In this document: positions 1 through 6,191 of the stretch, piece by piece | Layout: each line of letters starts with the position of its first letter | Numbering within the stretch: position 1 is the stretch's first letter | Source of the DNA: Caldilineaceae bacterium | Lineage (GTDB): Bacteria; Chloroflexota; Anaerolineae; Caldilineales; Caldilineaceae | Reading direction: 5' to 3' | Assembly: GCA_012032975.1 (NCBI GenBank) | Contig: JAAUPU010000197.1 | Location: 1-6,191, forward strand | DNA: 6,191 nt | The notes under the pieces: model-generated | What the model saw: only the letters and a program-made list of their open reading frames with translations | Databases searched by the model: none | Told to the model about the DNA's origin: nothing | Program-made: the position numbers and the translations under genes

Positions 1-354
1 GCGCGGGTTCAGCGAGCTAAAGGGATCCTGGAAGATCATGCGCATTTCACGGCGCAGCGGCTTCATCTCGTTCTGGGTCAGCTTGGTCACATCAATGCGC
101 GTTCCGTCCGGTTTGCGATACCAGACTTCGCCGCCCGTCGGGTCATATAGACGCAGGATCGAGCGCCCGGTGGTCGTCTTGCCGCAGCCGCTTTCCCCCA
201 CAAGACCCAGGACCTCGCCTTCGCGCAGCGAGAAGGTGACGCCGTCAACCGCCTTCACATGGGCAACGACCTTCTGGAAAAATCCAGCATGGATCGGGAA
301 ATGCTGTTTGAGGTCGTTGACTTCGAGAATGATGTTGTCCGTGCTATTCGGCAT
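1..354 (-). CDS. Peptide/nickel-type ABC transporter ATP-binding protein, OppF/DppF-like (partial, N-terminal 118 residues)
   Basis: This is the cytoplasmic ATPase that powers the importer encoded upstream. I read it directly from the minus strand; it is open from the ATG at 354 to the left edge, so the C-terminal two thirds (signature motif, Walker B, H-loop) are missing. Visible features are the opening strand [14 protein letters not shown] (residues 8-21), [13 protein letters not shown] (35-47), a Walker A motif GESGCGKTT (53-61) and a Q-loop region [13 protein letters not shown] (106-118). The phrases KQHFPI, VKAVDGV and [11 protein letters not shown] are typical of the OppF/DppF branch rather than OppD. 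The start is supported by a GAAGGA ribosome-binding site 8 nt upstream, inside the end of the cytochrome gene, with an 11-nt overlap of the two reading frames (344-354). That arrangement suggests translational coupling. The substrate is unknown. The family call is very secure; the OppF versus OppD assignment is likely but based on the N-terminus only. Confidence 0.95.
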   Translation of the reverse strand, partial: MPNSTDNIILEVNDLKQHFPIHAGFFQKVVAHVKAVDGVTFSLREGEVLGLVGESGCGKTTTGRSILRLYDPTGGEVWYRKPDGTRIDVTKLTQNEMKPLRREMRMIFQDPFSSLNPR

Positions 355-2209
355 TCTTGCGTTCCTTCACCTGAAGCGTCGTTTCTTCCATGAGGATATC
401 GGCGTCGTCCCAACCCTTCCATTCCATCAGTTGCTGGAAGGCGCGACGATAGAGCAGCCGCACATGCACAGTCGCCAGTTGCCCGTCGGCGGTCGCTTCT
501 TCTGCACCAAGCGCGCCTTCGCTGGTTGGGACTTGGAACGCATAGTGACTGTGGTCGGTGGCGAGCGCAGCCAGGCGCGTATCCTCGGCAATGCGCACGG
601 GCCGCCAGATGGCGCCTGTTGGCATTTCACCCGTCCATTCGTCCTGTAAAATCTTTGCATACGCCCGCCCCGGTTCGCCGACCAGGTCGCCGGCCCACTC
701 CGGCAGAATGGGTCCACTCTCCAAGGCGAGCAGATTGCCCTCTGCGTCTCTGGCTTCTACCACCAAGATGGCATGGCGCAGAGGCGAGTCCGTGGGCACA
801 TGATGGCCTGTGGCGTCGTTGGTCACCGCGACATCCACCAACAACTGACTGCCGGTGATCTGCGCGGTGGCGCTCAACGTGACTGCGTCCTGCAACAACT
901 CCTCGCTGAGCATGCGATGGTTGTGAACCTGCTCCGGGTCGCGAATCACGCCGCCCTGCGAGGGATAGGCGAAGAAGTCGGTGTCGCCAGCGCGCATGTG
1001 GCAATCCTGGCAGGTCTGTCCATTCTCTGGGTCGCTGTAGGGACTTTCCAGCCATTCGCTGAATGAGCTGTAGACCAACACGCCGCCCTTCACATCCATG
1101 TTGCCGACCACCACACCGCCGAGGATGCCATAGTGACAGCCGGCGCAGAAAGCGCTCTCCTCTTGCAACGGGAGATAGACATCGCGCGGCTCCGGCACAT
1201 CGGTGCGGGCAATGTCATCGACCGGCCCAAAGATGAGGTCATGACCTTCACCGGGGCGATAGAGCTTGTAGGAGAGGATGCCGGGCAGATCCGGATAGGG
1301 CAGTCCAGTCTTTTTGTTGAGGTAACTTTGGCCGATCTTGTGGCAGAACTCGCACGAGATACCCTCAGCCGCGTCGCCTTTCAGATCAAGCGGGCTGACC
1401 CCAGGATCCAGGATTTGGCCGGCAAAGGAGGCGGTCGAATCTTGATGACAGCCTGACCAGCCACAGTTTTGGACATTGGGTATCTTGGCGGCCATCGGCG
1501 TGTGACAGGTGGCGCAGTTGCCAGAAATCGTCGGGAAGTCCAGTTTGAATCCGGGGCCAAAGTAAGGTTTGCTCAAGTCTGGCGGCAGCGGCACACCCAA
1601 GTTGTCCTTTTCGACCGGCGGGCTTTTGTTGCCATCGACATCCACACCGGCATACATGGTCAAGAAGCGCGGGTTGACGGCAGACTGGGAGTGGCCGTCT
1701 GCCTTCCATTCCGGGTAGGAAGTGTGGCACGCGCCGCAGGCAGCCGACCCTTCCACACCGTTCTCCTCGAACCAGTCGTACTCGTAGTTGTCAGTCTGAA
1801 AGTGAGGATTGAGCGTGATCGTGACCGATTGGGTCGCCGTATTCCCCCGACCGGGCGTGATGGCGGACCAGCCGATGTAGTGACCGGTTGCCGATGCGGT
1901 GATCGTGATGCGCTCTTGGGCGGTGAGGCCGATCAACTCGAACTCTCCCTCGCCGTTGGTGGTGGTCATATTTTCGGTGGCTTGGATGCGAACCCTGGCC
2001 CCTTCGACGGGACCGTCAGCGTTTTGCACGGTCCCCACGATGGAGATAGGCTCTGGCTCTGGCTGTGGGGTGGCGAGGATTTGCGGCATCGGTTTCCGCA
2101 GCGGAGAAATGCTGTGAGATGCAGAGGTTGGCGATCCCAATGCCAGCAGCGCGAGCGCCGCATTGGCCAGTGCAAAGAGCAGAACAAGCACAAATGTAGA
2201 AAGTTTCAT
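344..2209 (-). CDS. Exported multiheme c-type cytochrome with carboxypeptidase-regulatory-like domain
   Basis: This is a 621-residue extracytoplasmic electron-transfer protein by its motifs; its partner and reaction are unknown. Residues 1-32 form a signal peptide or membrane anchor ([19 protein letters not shown] and onward) with no lipobox cysteine. A proline-rich linker near 45-54 is followed by a carboxypeptidase-regulatory-like beta domain at about 55-135. Heme motifs are CGACH (158-162), CATCH (232-236), CGWSGCH (249-255, a CX4CH form), CEFCH (286-290), CAGCH (355-359) and CQDCHM (400-405), so up to six hemes. The first motif plus the following [11 protein letters not shown] resembles the cytochrome c554-like multiheme family. 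A heme-free C-terminal part (about 440-615) has [19 protein letters not shown] and VRLLYRRAF, as seen after the heme region in other multiheme cytochromes. I prefer the ATG at 2209 because the signal peptide then begins MKLST; an in-frame TTG at 2224 overlapping the permease stop (TTGA) would add five residues. Neither has a good Shine-Dalgarno sequence, suggesting coupling to the permease. Its place within an ABC importer operon is odd. Confidence 0.93.
   Translation of the reverse strand: MKLSTFVLVLLFALANAALALLALGSPTSASHSISPLRKPMPQILATPQPEPEPISIVGTVQNADGPVEGARVRIQATENMTTTNGEGEFELIGLTAQERITITASATGHYIGWSAITPGRGNTATQSVTITLNPHFQTDNYEYDWFEENGVEGSAACGACHTSYPEWKADGHSQSAVNPRFLTMYAGVDVDGNKSPPVEKDNLGVPLPPDLSKPYFGPGFKLDFPTISGNCATCHTPMAAKIPNVQNCGWSGCHQDSTASFAGQILDPGVSPLDLKGDAAEGISCEFCHKIGQSYLNKKTGLPYPDLPGILSYKLYRPGEGHDLIFGPVDDIARTDVPEPRDVYLPLQEESAFCAGCHYGILGGVVVGNMDVKGGVLVYSSFSEWLESPYSDPENGQTCQDCHMRAGDTDFFAYPSQGGVIRDPEQVHNHRMLSEELLQDAVTLSATAQITGSQLLVDVAVTNDATGHHVPTDSPLRHAILVVEARDAEGNLLALESGPILPEWAGDLVGEPGRAYAKILQDEWTGEMPTGAIWRPVRIAEDTRLAALATDHSHYAFQVPTSEGALGAEEATADGQLATVHVRLLYRRAFQQLMEWKGWDDADILMEETTLQVKERKNAE
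363..368 (-). promoter_or_regulatory. Ribosome-binding site for the ATPase, inside the cytochrome gene
   Basis: On the minus strand GAAGGA lies 8 nt before the ATG at 354-352. It is the best Shine-Dalgarno match in the window and decides the ATPase start, although that start lies inside the upstream reading frame (cytochrome stop TAG at 346-344). Confidence 0.65.
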
Positions 2210-2220
2210 AGACAACCAGG

Positions 2221-3372
2221 TCAAAGAATCGAGTACGGGTCAGCCGCGTCGCGCAGACCATCGCCAAGGAGATTGAAGCCCAGCACCGCAGAGATGATAA
2301 AAAGCGCCGGCGCCATGATCCACGGCGTCTGCCCCAGGGTGCGCAAATTCTGGGCATCCTGCATCAACAGCCCCCAGCTCACCAGCGGGCGTTGAATCCC
2401 GATGCCCAAGAAACTGAGGAACGCCTCGGCCAGGATGATGCCGGGAATGGTCAGCGTGAGCACGACGATGATATGACTGAGCGTGTTGGGCAGGAGATGC
2501 AAGAAGACGATGCGCCGATCCGAGGCGCCCATCTCTTTGGCCGCGAGGACAAAATCGGTCTCGCGCAGCGCCAGCACCTTGCCGCGCACCTCGCGCGCCA
2601 GGGTGGTCCACGACAGAAGCGCAAAGATCAGCGCCATGATGATAAAAACTCGGAACGAGTCCCAGGTGCGCGGGATGATCGCGGCCAGCGAAAGCCAGAG
2701 CGCCAGTTGGGGAAAGGCGGTAATAAACTCGACAAAACGCTGGGTCACGTTGTCAAACCAACCGCCGCGATAGCCAGAGTAGACACCCACCACGGCGCCG
2801 ATAAAGACGCTGATCAGGGCGCCGAAAACGCTCATGGTCAGCGAGATGCGACCCGCCTCGCACGATTTGCCCCACAAGTCTGCGCCCAGTTTGTCCGTGC
2901 CCAACAAATAGATTTCGGCGCCTTCTTCAACGCCAAACAGATGCAGGTCCATGGGGATCAAGCCCAGGAGCTTGTACTCCCATCCGCGCACAAAAAAATA
3001 GATTGGGTACGGTTGGGATGTGTCATATCCCCAGGTTGGCAGGAAGGTCTTGGGATCGACCTCGACCACGGATGGATAGACAAAGGGGCGCAGATGAAAG
3101 TTGCCCTCTTCGTCGATGAAATGGATGTGGGTTGGCGGAATAAAAGAATTCTGTGCGTTGGTCATGCGCAGCGGATAGGGCGCAAAGAACTCGGCAAAGA
3201 GCGCCAACAGGCTGAGGACGACGACGAACAGGCCACCGATGATCGCCGGCTTGCTCTTGCGGAAACGTCCCCACACCAGTTGGGAATAGCTTTGGCTGTG
3301 CGAGACTTTTGCCCCTACCATCGCGTCAGCCGACATATCAAAAACTTCGTCAGCCACGATTTCGCTAGTCAT
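2221..3372 (-). CDS. Peptide/nickel-type ABC transporter permease, DppC/OppC-like, with long outer loop
   Basis: This is the second inner-membrane channel subunit, 383 residues against roughly 300 for typical DppC. A cytoplasmic N-terminus (1-42) ends in RFRKSKPA, followed by TM1 (about 43-65). Then comes an extended outer loop of about 95 residues (62-156) containing [19 protein letters not shown]. Next are the family motif [14 protein letters not shown] (156-169), the core TM segments (about 175-260), the EAA coupling loop (261-296, with [20 protein letters not shown]), TM5 (299-322), TM6 (352-370) and the typical end [14 protein letters not shown]. The usual GRD after GTDxL is GAD here. 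The ATG at 3372 has an AGAGGA element 12 nt upstream (3385-3390), a longer spacing than ideal; Met13 is an alternative start. It should pair with the permease at 3477-4475. Its stop (TGA at 2223-2221) lies 11 nt before the cytochrome ATG. The family is certain, the substrate unknown. Confidence 0.96.
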   Translation of the reverse strand: MTSEIVADEVFDMSADAMVGAKVSHSQSYSQLVWGRFRKSKPAIIGGLFVVVLSLLALFAEFFAPYPLRMTNAQNSFIPPTHIHFIDEEGNFHLRPFVYPSVVEVDPKTFLPTWGYDTSQPYPIYFFVRGWEYKLLGLIPMDLHLFGVEEGAEIYLLGTDKLGADLWGKSCEAGRISLTMSVFGALISVFIGAVVGVYSGYRGGWFDNVTQRFVEFITAFPQLALWLSLAAIIPRTWDSFRVFIIMALIFALLSWTTLAREVRGKVLALRETDFVLAAKEMGASDRRIVFLHLLPNTLSHIIVVLTLTIPGIILAEAFLSFLGIGIQRPLVSWGLLMQDAQNLRTLGQTPWIMAPALFIISAVLGFNLLGDGLRDAADPYSIL

Positions 3373-3476
3373 AATAATTGCGGATCCTCTAACAGACGGG
3401 CGTGCTGAATGGAATGGCCGGGTCCAAAATGCGATCGGGAGCCGGTCTTGTCAACCGTTGGGAACAGGGCCTGGGG

Positions 3477-4475
3477 TTAGCTGTAGCGGATGCGAGGGTC
3501 GAAGATGGCCAACATGACGTCTGCCAGCAGATTGCCCAAGACGATCAGCGTGGCCAACATCAGGAGCGCCCCTGCCGATAGGTAGATATCCTGGGTCGCC
3601 AGTGCTTGCAGCAGGATCGGCCCCAGCGTTGGAATGCCCAACACAATCGCGGCTTCCAATTCGCCCTGCACCATGTACGGCAAAACCGTGCCTTGATAGG
3701 CGATCATGGGGTGCAGCGAGTTGGGCACGGCGTGGCGGTTCATGACGCGGTTTTCGCTCAGCCCCTTGGCGCGGGCGGTTGTCACGTATTGGGCGCTTAG
3801 CACATCTAGCAAATTACCGCGCATCACGCGCATGTTGCGGGCGACGCCTCCCAGACCAGCGATCAGGATCACAGGCCAGATATGCCGCGTCAGATCCAGG
3901 AACTTGTTGATCGACCAGGGCGCAACCGCATATTCTGGCGAGAAGAAGGAGGTGATATGGTGTTGGTCGAAGGTGAAGACCAATAGGTAGAGCAGAACCA
4001 GTGCGATAAAAAAGCGCGGCAATGAGGTCAGGATAAAGGCGATGATGCTCAGAATATTGTCCGCCGTGCCATATTGGCGCGGCGCCACATAGATGCCAGC
4101 CGCGATGCCCACAATGGACGAAATTGCATGGGCCAACAGAGCCAACATGATGGTCTTTGGCAGTCGATCCAGGATGATCGCGCCGGCGTCGGTGCGGTAG
4201 GCAAAGGAGTAACCGAACTTGCCCTCCAGAACGATACCTTTGACCCAGGTCAGAAATTGCAAGTAGATGGGCTGATCCAGTCCATATTGGGCGCGTACCA
4301 ACTGGGTCATCTGTTCCGCCGTCTCCTCCGTCATGCCCCCCGTCTGGATCAGGAACTGTTTATACGTGGAGGCAAAGTCACCTGGCGGCAACTGAATGAT
4401 AAAGAACGAAGTGATCGCAATGGCGATGATGACCACGACCGAAATCGCCAGCCGACGCAAGATATAGTTGACCAT
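3477..4475 (-). CDS. Peptide/nickel-type ABC transporter permease, DppB/OppB-like
   Basis: This is the first inner-membrane channel subunit, 332 residues, a normal length for DppB/OppB. It begins MVNYILRRLAISVVVII, the classic family N-terminus with TM1 at about 9-29. An outer segment contains LVRAQYGLDQPIYLQFLTWV (59-78) and GKFGYSF (85-91), both family hallmarks. Membrane segments follow at about 108-130, 141-169 and 198-212. The EAA coupling loop is at 221-252 (DVLSAQYVTTARAKGLSENR), which contacts the ATPase. The last helices are about 264-285 and 299-325, ending FDPRIRYS. The ATG at 4475 fits the family N-terminus; a GAGAGGG element (4489-4495) lies 13 nt upstream, a rather long spacing. 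It is separated from the binding-protein gene by a 172-nt gap with two hairpins, and from the next permease by 104 nt. Together with DppC-like 2221-3372 it forms the heterodimeric channel. The substrate is unknown. Confidence 0.96.
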   Translation of the reverse strand: MVNYILRRLAISVVVIIAIAITSFFIIQLPPGDFASTYKQFLIQTGGMTEETAEQMTQLVRAQYGLDQPIYLQFLTWVKGIVLEGKFGYSFAYRTDAGAIILDRLPKTIMLALLAHAISSIVGIAAGIYVAPRQYGTADNILSIIAFILTSLPRFFIALVLLYLLVFTFDQHHITSFFSPEYAVAPWSINKFLDLTRHIWPVILIAGLGGVARNMRVMRGNLLDVLSAQYVTTARAKGLSENRVMNRHAVPNSLHPMIAYQGTVLPYMVQGELEAAIVLGIPTLGPILLQALATQDIYLSAGALLMLATLIVLGNLLADVMLAIFDPRIRYS

Positions 4476-4547
4476 CGATTAGTTCTCGCCCTCTCGGCAA
4501 AGGAAATGGGCATGGGGACACTACATTCCAGCATTGTCGTTGGGACA

Positions 4548-4590
4548 AATATCCCGCGGGCCGCGCCATCTGCGACACCCGCGGGATATT
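4548..4590 (-). repeat. Perfect 13-bp inverted repeat (hairpin) between binding protein and permease genes
   Basis: The arms at 4548-4560 (AATATCCCGCGGG) and 4578-4590 (CCCGCGGGATATT) are exact reverse complements around a 17-nt loop. Each arm also contains the self-palindrome CCCGCGGG. On the transcribed strand the stem is followed only by TTTGTC, so it lacks the T-run of a strong intrinsic terminator. I read it as an mRNA-stabilising or partial-termination hairpin; a protein-binding site is also possible. Confidence 0.7.
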
Positions 4591-4599
4591 CATGCCTCC

Positions 4600-4632
4600 C
4601 CGACCGAGAAGGAAGGATCTCTTCCCGGTCGG
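4600..4632 (-). repeat. 12-bp inverted repeat (hairpin) just after the binding-protein stop
   Basis: The arms at 4600-4611 and 4621-4632 pair over 12 bp around a 9-nt loop. The transcribed first arm is CCGACCGGGAAG and the second CTTCTCGGTCGG; the one non-Watson-Crick position is a G-U wobble in RNA read from the minus strand and a mismatch on the plus strand. This favours a role in the minus-strand transcript. It begins 15 nt after the binding-protein stop codon and has no T-run after it. It probably protects the 3' end of the binding-protein message. Confidence 0.65.
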
Positions 4633-4647
4633 CAGACCACTGGGTTT

Positions 4648-6191
4648 CTAGTTGTTATACACAGGTAGCGTGTTCGGACGCACCTGCTCCTTGTGCTCTT
4701 CGGCCGGCGTCCAGATGGCTTCGGACATCAACACATCCTCGACCCACTGGTACATGCGCGGTGGGGTGCCGCCGGGCACATTCTCGAAACGCTTGGCCAA
4801 TGCCAGACCCTTGCGACCGATGAAGGTGCCGATGACGTAGTTGTGGAGTGTGAAGATATAATTGTACTGGTTGAGCAACTCCTTGCGAGCTTCAGGATCC
4901 TGCTCCTTGCAGTAGGCGGTGATCAGGTCCACCAATTCCTGCTCCCAGTCGCGCAGCACGCGTGGCTCGTCGCCTTCTCGGTTCCATCCTGGGGTCTGAG
5001 GAGTCATGGGCGCCATATTGGTGCAGCGCGTGAACGGCAGCAAGAAGTCGTCTGAACGGACAATACGCATATCCCATTCGCCGCTGGTATTGACCTCTGT
5101 GCCGGCCTGACTGGTGAGGGGACGTGCATTCACCTTGATGCCGACTGTCTCCAACATCGCCACGATCTGGTCGCCAACGAACTGGCTTTCCTGGGCATCT
5201 TGCGACGTATTCATGCCGACAATCAGATCATCTCCCCCTCCGGGCATGTTGAGAATGCCATTGCCATCGGTGTCTTCGAGACCCAACCCGGCCAACAGTT
5301 CCTTGGCCCTCTCTACATTATAGGGGTAGTAGACAACTGAAGCCTTGTCAAACTCGGGCGACCCCGGGTAGATGCCGCCGGGGAAAGCGCGCAGGAAGGG
5401 GCCGCGCATCAGTGACTGGGCGATGCCGTCTCGGTCGAGCGCGTGGCTAATCGCCTGGCGGAAATCGTCCTCGCGGAAGAGCGTGCGAATGGCGGCGTCG
5501 CGCTCGTCCTGCACACCGAGAGACTCAGACTGGTTCAACTCCAGGTTGAAGGCCAAGTCTTCCGGCCCCCAGTTCATGATGAACTCAGCATCGGGCTCCT
5601 GGGCGCGGGTCAGTGCTTCCACATATTCGCTGGAGGGATTCTCCAGGTTGGTGTGGTCACAGCCACCGGCCAACGTGCAGAGGGTGCGACCTACGCCGCT
5701 GGGGCCTTTCTGGTAGACGGCTTCGTCGATGTAGGGCAATTGGTTGCCGGCTTCATCGACCATCCAGAAGTAGGGATTGCGACGCATGATCAGCAGTTCA
5801 TCGGTCTTGTATTCGACAGGAACCCATGGCCCCATGGTGACGGCAGGCAGCGCATCGGGCGCCAGCGCATCGGCGAAGGACTTGTAGTCCATGTCGGTGT
5901 TGTTCTTGGGGTGGAGCGGCTCCAGCACATGCGCGGGCGAGACGTTGAAGTCGCCTTCATCCATGCTGTAGAAGAGATACTTGGGGAAGGGTTCGGCAAA
6001 GGTCCACTTGATGGTGAAATCATCGACCTTTTCCAGCGTCGAAGGCACACCACTGATGGCAAAGCCCTCACCCTTGGGGCCAAACCGAACGACGTTGGGG
6101 TCGTTGATCAGGTCTTCCCATGTGAAAATCACATCATCGGCAGTGAAGGGTTCACCGTCAGACCATTTGGCGCCTTCGATCAGGTGCATGG
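4648..6191 (-). CDS. ABC transporter substrate-binding protein, family 5 (SBP_bac_5), partial, N-terminus missing
   Basis: This is the extracytoplasmic ligand-binding subunit of the importer. The reading frame is open to the right edge, so the signal peptide and about the first 80-100 residues lie outside; the first Met in the window (6189) is internal, not a start. Numbered from that Met, hallmarks are GAKWSDGEPFTADDVIFTWE (6-25), the family 5 signature, then GPWVPVEYKTDELLIMRRNP (120-139) with NQLPYID (149-155), FRQAISHALDRDGIAQSL (243-260), NVERAKELLAGLGL (291-304) and the closing RFENVPGG region (467-474). An acidic DTDGNGILN segment (306-314) could bind calcium. Cysteines at 171 and 177 (CTLAGGC) could form a disulphide. 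The C-terminal tail ends RPNTLPVYNN before TAG at 4650-4648. It is the first gene of the visible operon and is followed by two hairpins. The family includes oligopeptide, dipeptide, nickel, heme and sugar binders; the sequence does not decide among them. Confidence 0.95.
   Translation of the reverse strand, partial: MHLIEGAKWSDGEPFTADDVIFTWEDLINDPNVVRFGPKGEGFAISGVPSTLEKVDDFTIKWTFAEPFPKYLFYSMDEGDFNVSPAHVLEPLHPKNNTDMDYKSFADALAPDALPAVTMGPWVPVEYKTDELLIMRRNPYFWMVDEAGNQLPYIDEAVYQKGPSGVGRTLCTLAGGCDHTNLENPSSEYVEALTRAQEPDAEFIMNWGPEDLAFNLELNQSESLGVQDERDAAIRTLFREDDFRQAISHALDRDGIAQSLMRGPFLRAFPGGIYPGSPEFDKASVVYYPYNVERAKELLAGLGLEDTDGNGILNMPGGGDDLIVGMNTSQDAQESQFVGDQIVAMLETVGIKVNARPLTSQAGTEVNTSGEWDMRIVRSDDFLLPFTRCTNMAPMTPQTPGWNREGDEPRVLRDWEQELVDLITAYCKEQDPEARKELLNQYNYIFTLHNYVIGTFIGRKGLALAKRFENVPGGTPPRMYQWVEDVLMSEAIWTPAEEHKEQVRPNTLPVYNN

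Noticed and set aside
38..649. 203-codon open frame on the plus strand
   Set aside because: It is antisense to the ATPase start, which has a clear Walker A motif, and to the cytochrome end.
344..2224. Recent horizontal insertion of the cytochrome gene into the operon
   Set aside because: No flanking repeats, transposase or composition change are visible, and the gene shares overlapping or near-overlapping junctions with both neighbours, pointing to established integration.
1469..2395. 308-codon open frame on the plus strand
   Set aside because: It is antisense to the cytochrome, whose heme motifs and domains are unambiguous; the translation is low-complexity R/G/V-rich with no family match I recognise.
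2392..3408. 338-codon open frame on the plus strand
   Set aside because: It lies antisense to the DppC-like permease, is very rich in Q, D, R and H with no recognisable domain, and is explained as a shadow of the permease gene.
3426..3454. Possible promoter in the 104-nt gap between the permeases (minus strand TTGACA, 17-nt spacer, CATTTT)
   Set aside because: The -35 box is perfect but the -10 box matches only three of six positions, and a chance match in a gap of this size is likely. A mapped transcription start just below position 3426 would revive it.
4548..4590. Intrinsic terminator reading of the 13-bp hairpin
   Set aside because: Only three consecutive T residues follow the stem on the transcribed strand and there is no T-run on the other strand, so full termination is not supported.
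4074..4823. 249-codon open frame on the plus strand
   Set aside because: It crosses the start of the DppB-like gene, the hairpin region and the end of the binding-protein gene, and shows no coherent domain.

Overview
All the convincing genes in this window lie on the minus strand and read from right to left as one operon-like block. The order of transcription is: (1) a family 5 extracytoplasmic solute-binding protein, with its N-terminus cut off by the right edge (4648-6191); (2) a DppB/OppB-type permease (3477-4475); (3) a DppC/OppC-type permease (2221-3372); (4) a secreted or membrane-anchored multiheme c-type cytochrome with six heme-binding motifs (344-2209); (5) the first 118 residues of an OppF/DppF-type ATPase, cut off by the left edge (1-354). 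Both strands were read and no tRNA, rRNA, CRISPR array, insertion sequence or phage gene was seen.

Genes 1, 2, 3 and 5 form a peptide/nickel-type (PepT family) ABC importer. The binding protein captures a ligand outside the membrane, the two permeases form the channel, and the ATPase drives import. Nothing in the sequence fixes the substrate; oligopeptides are only the default guess.

The unusual element is gene 4. It sits between the second permease and the ATPase, where an OppD-type ATPase would normally be. It is tightly locked into the operon: its ATG lies 11 nt after the permease stop, and its 3' end overlaps the ATPase start by 11 nt. It combines an export signal, a carboxypeptidase-regulatory-like beta domain, five CxxCH motifs plus one CX4CH motif, and a C-terminal domain of the kind found in multiheme cytochromes.

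The 172-nt gap between the binding protein and the first permease holds two strong inverted repeats in tandem. They probably adjust the ratio of binding protein to downstream products. A 104-nt gap between the two permeases shows nothing firm.

The source is probably an environmental bacterium, perhaps Chloroflexota (Anaerolineae or Caldilineae-like). This rests only on the style of the binding protein (the NQLPYID and DTDGNG segments) and the long DppC variant, and is an impression rather than a demonstrated placement. Codon use and base composition look uniform by eye across all five genes, so there is no obvious sign of recent insertion of the cytochrome gene.
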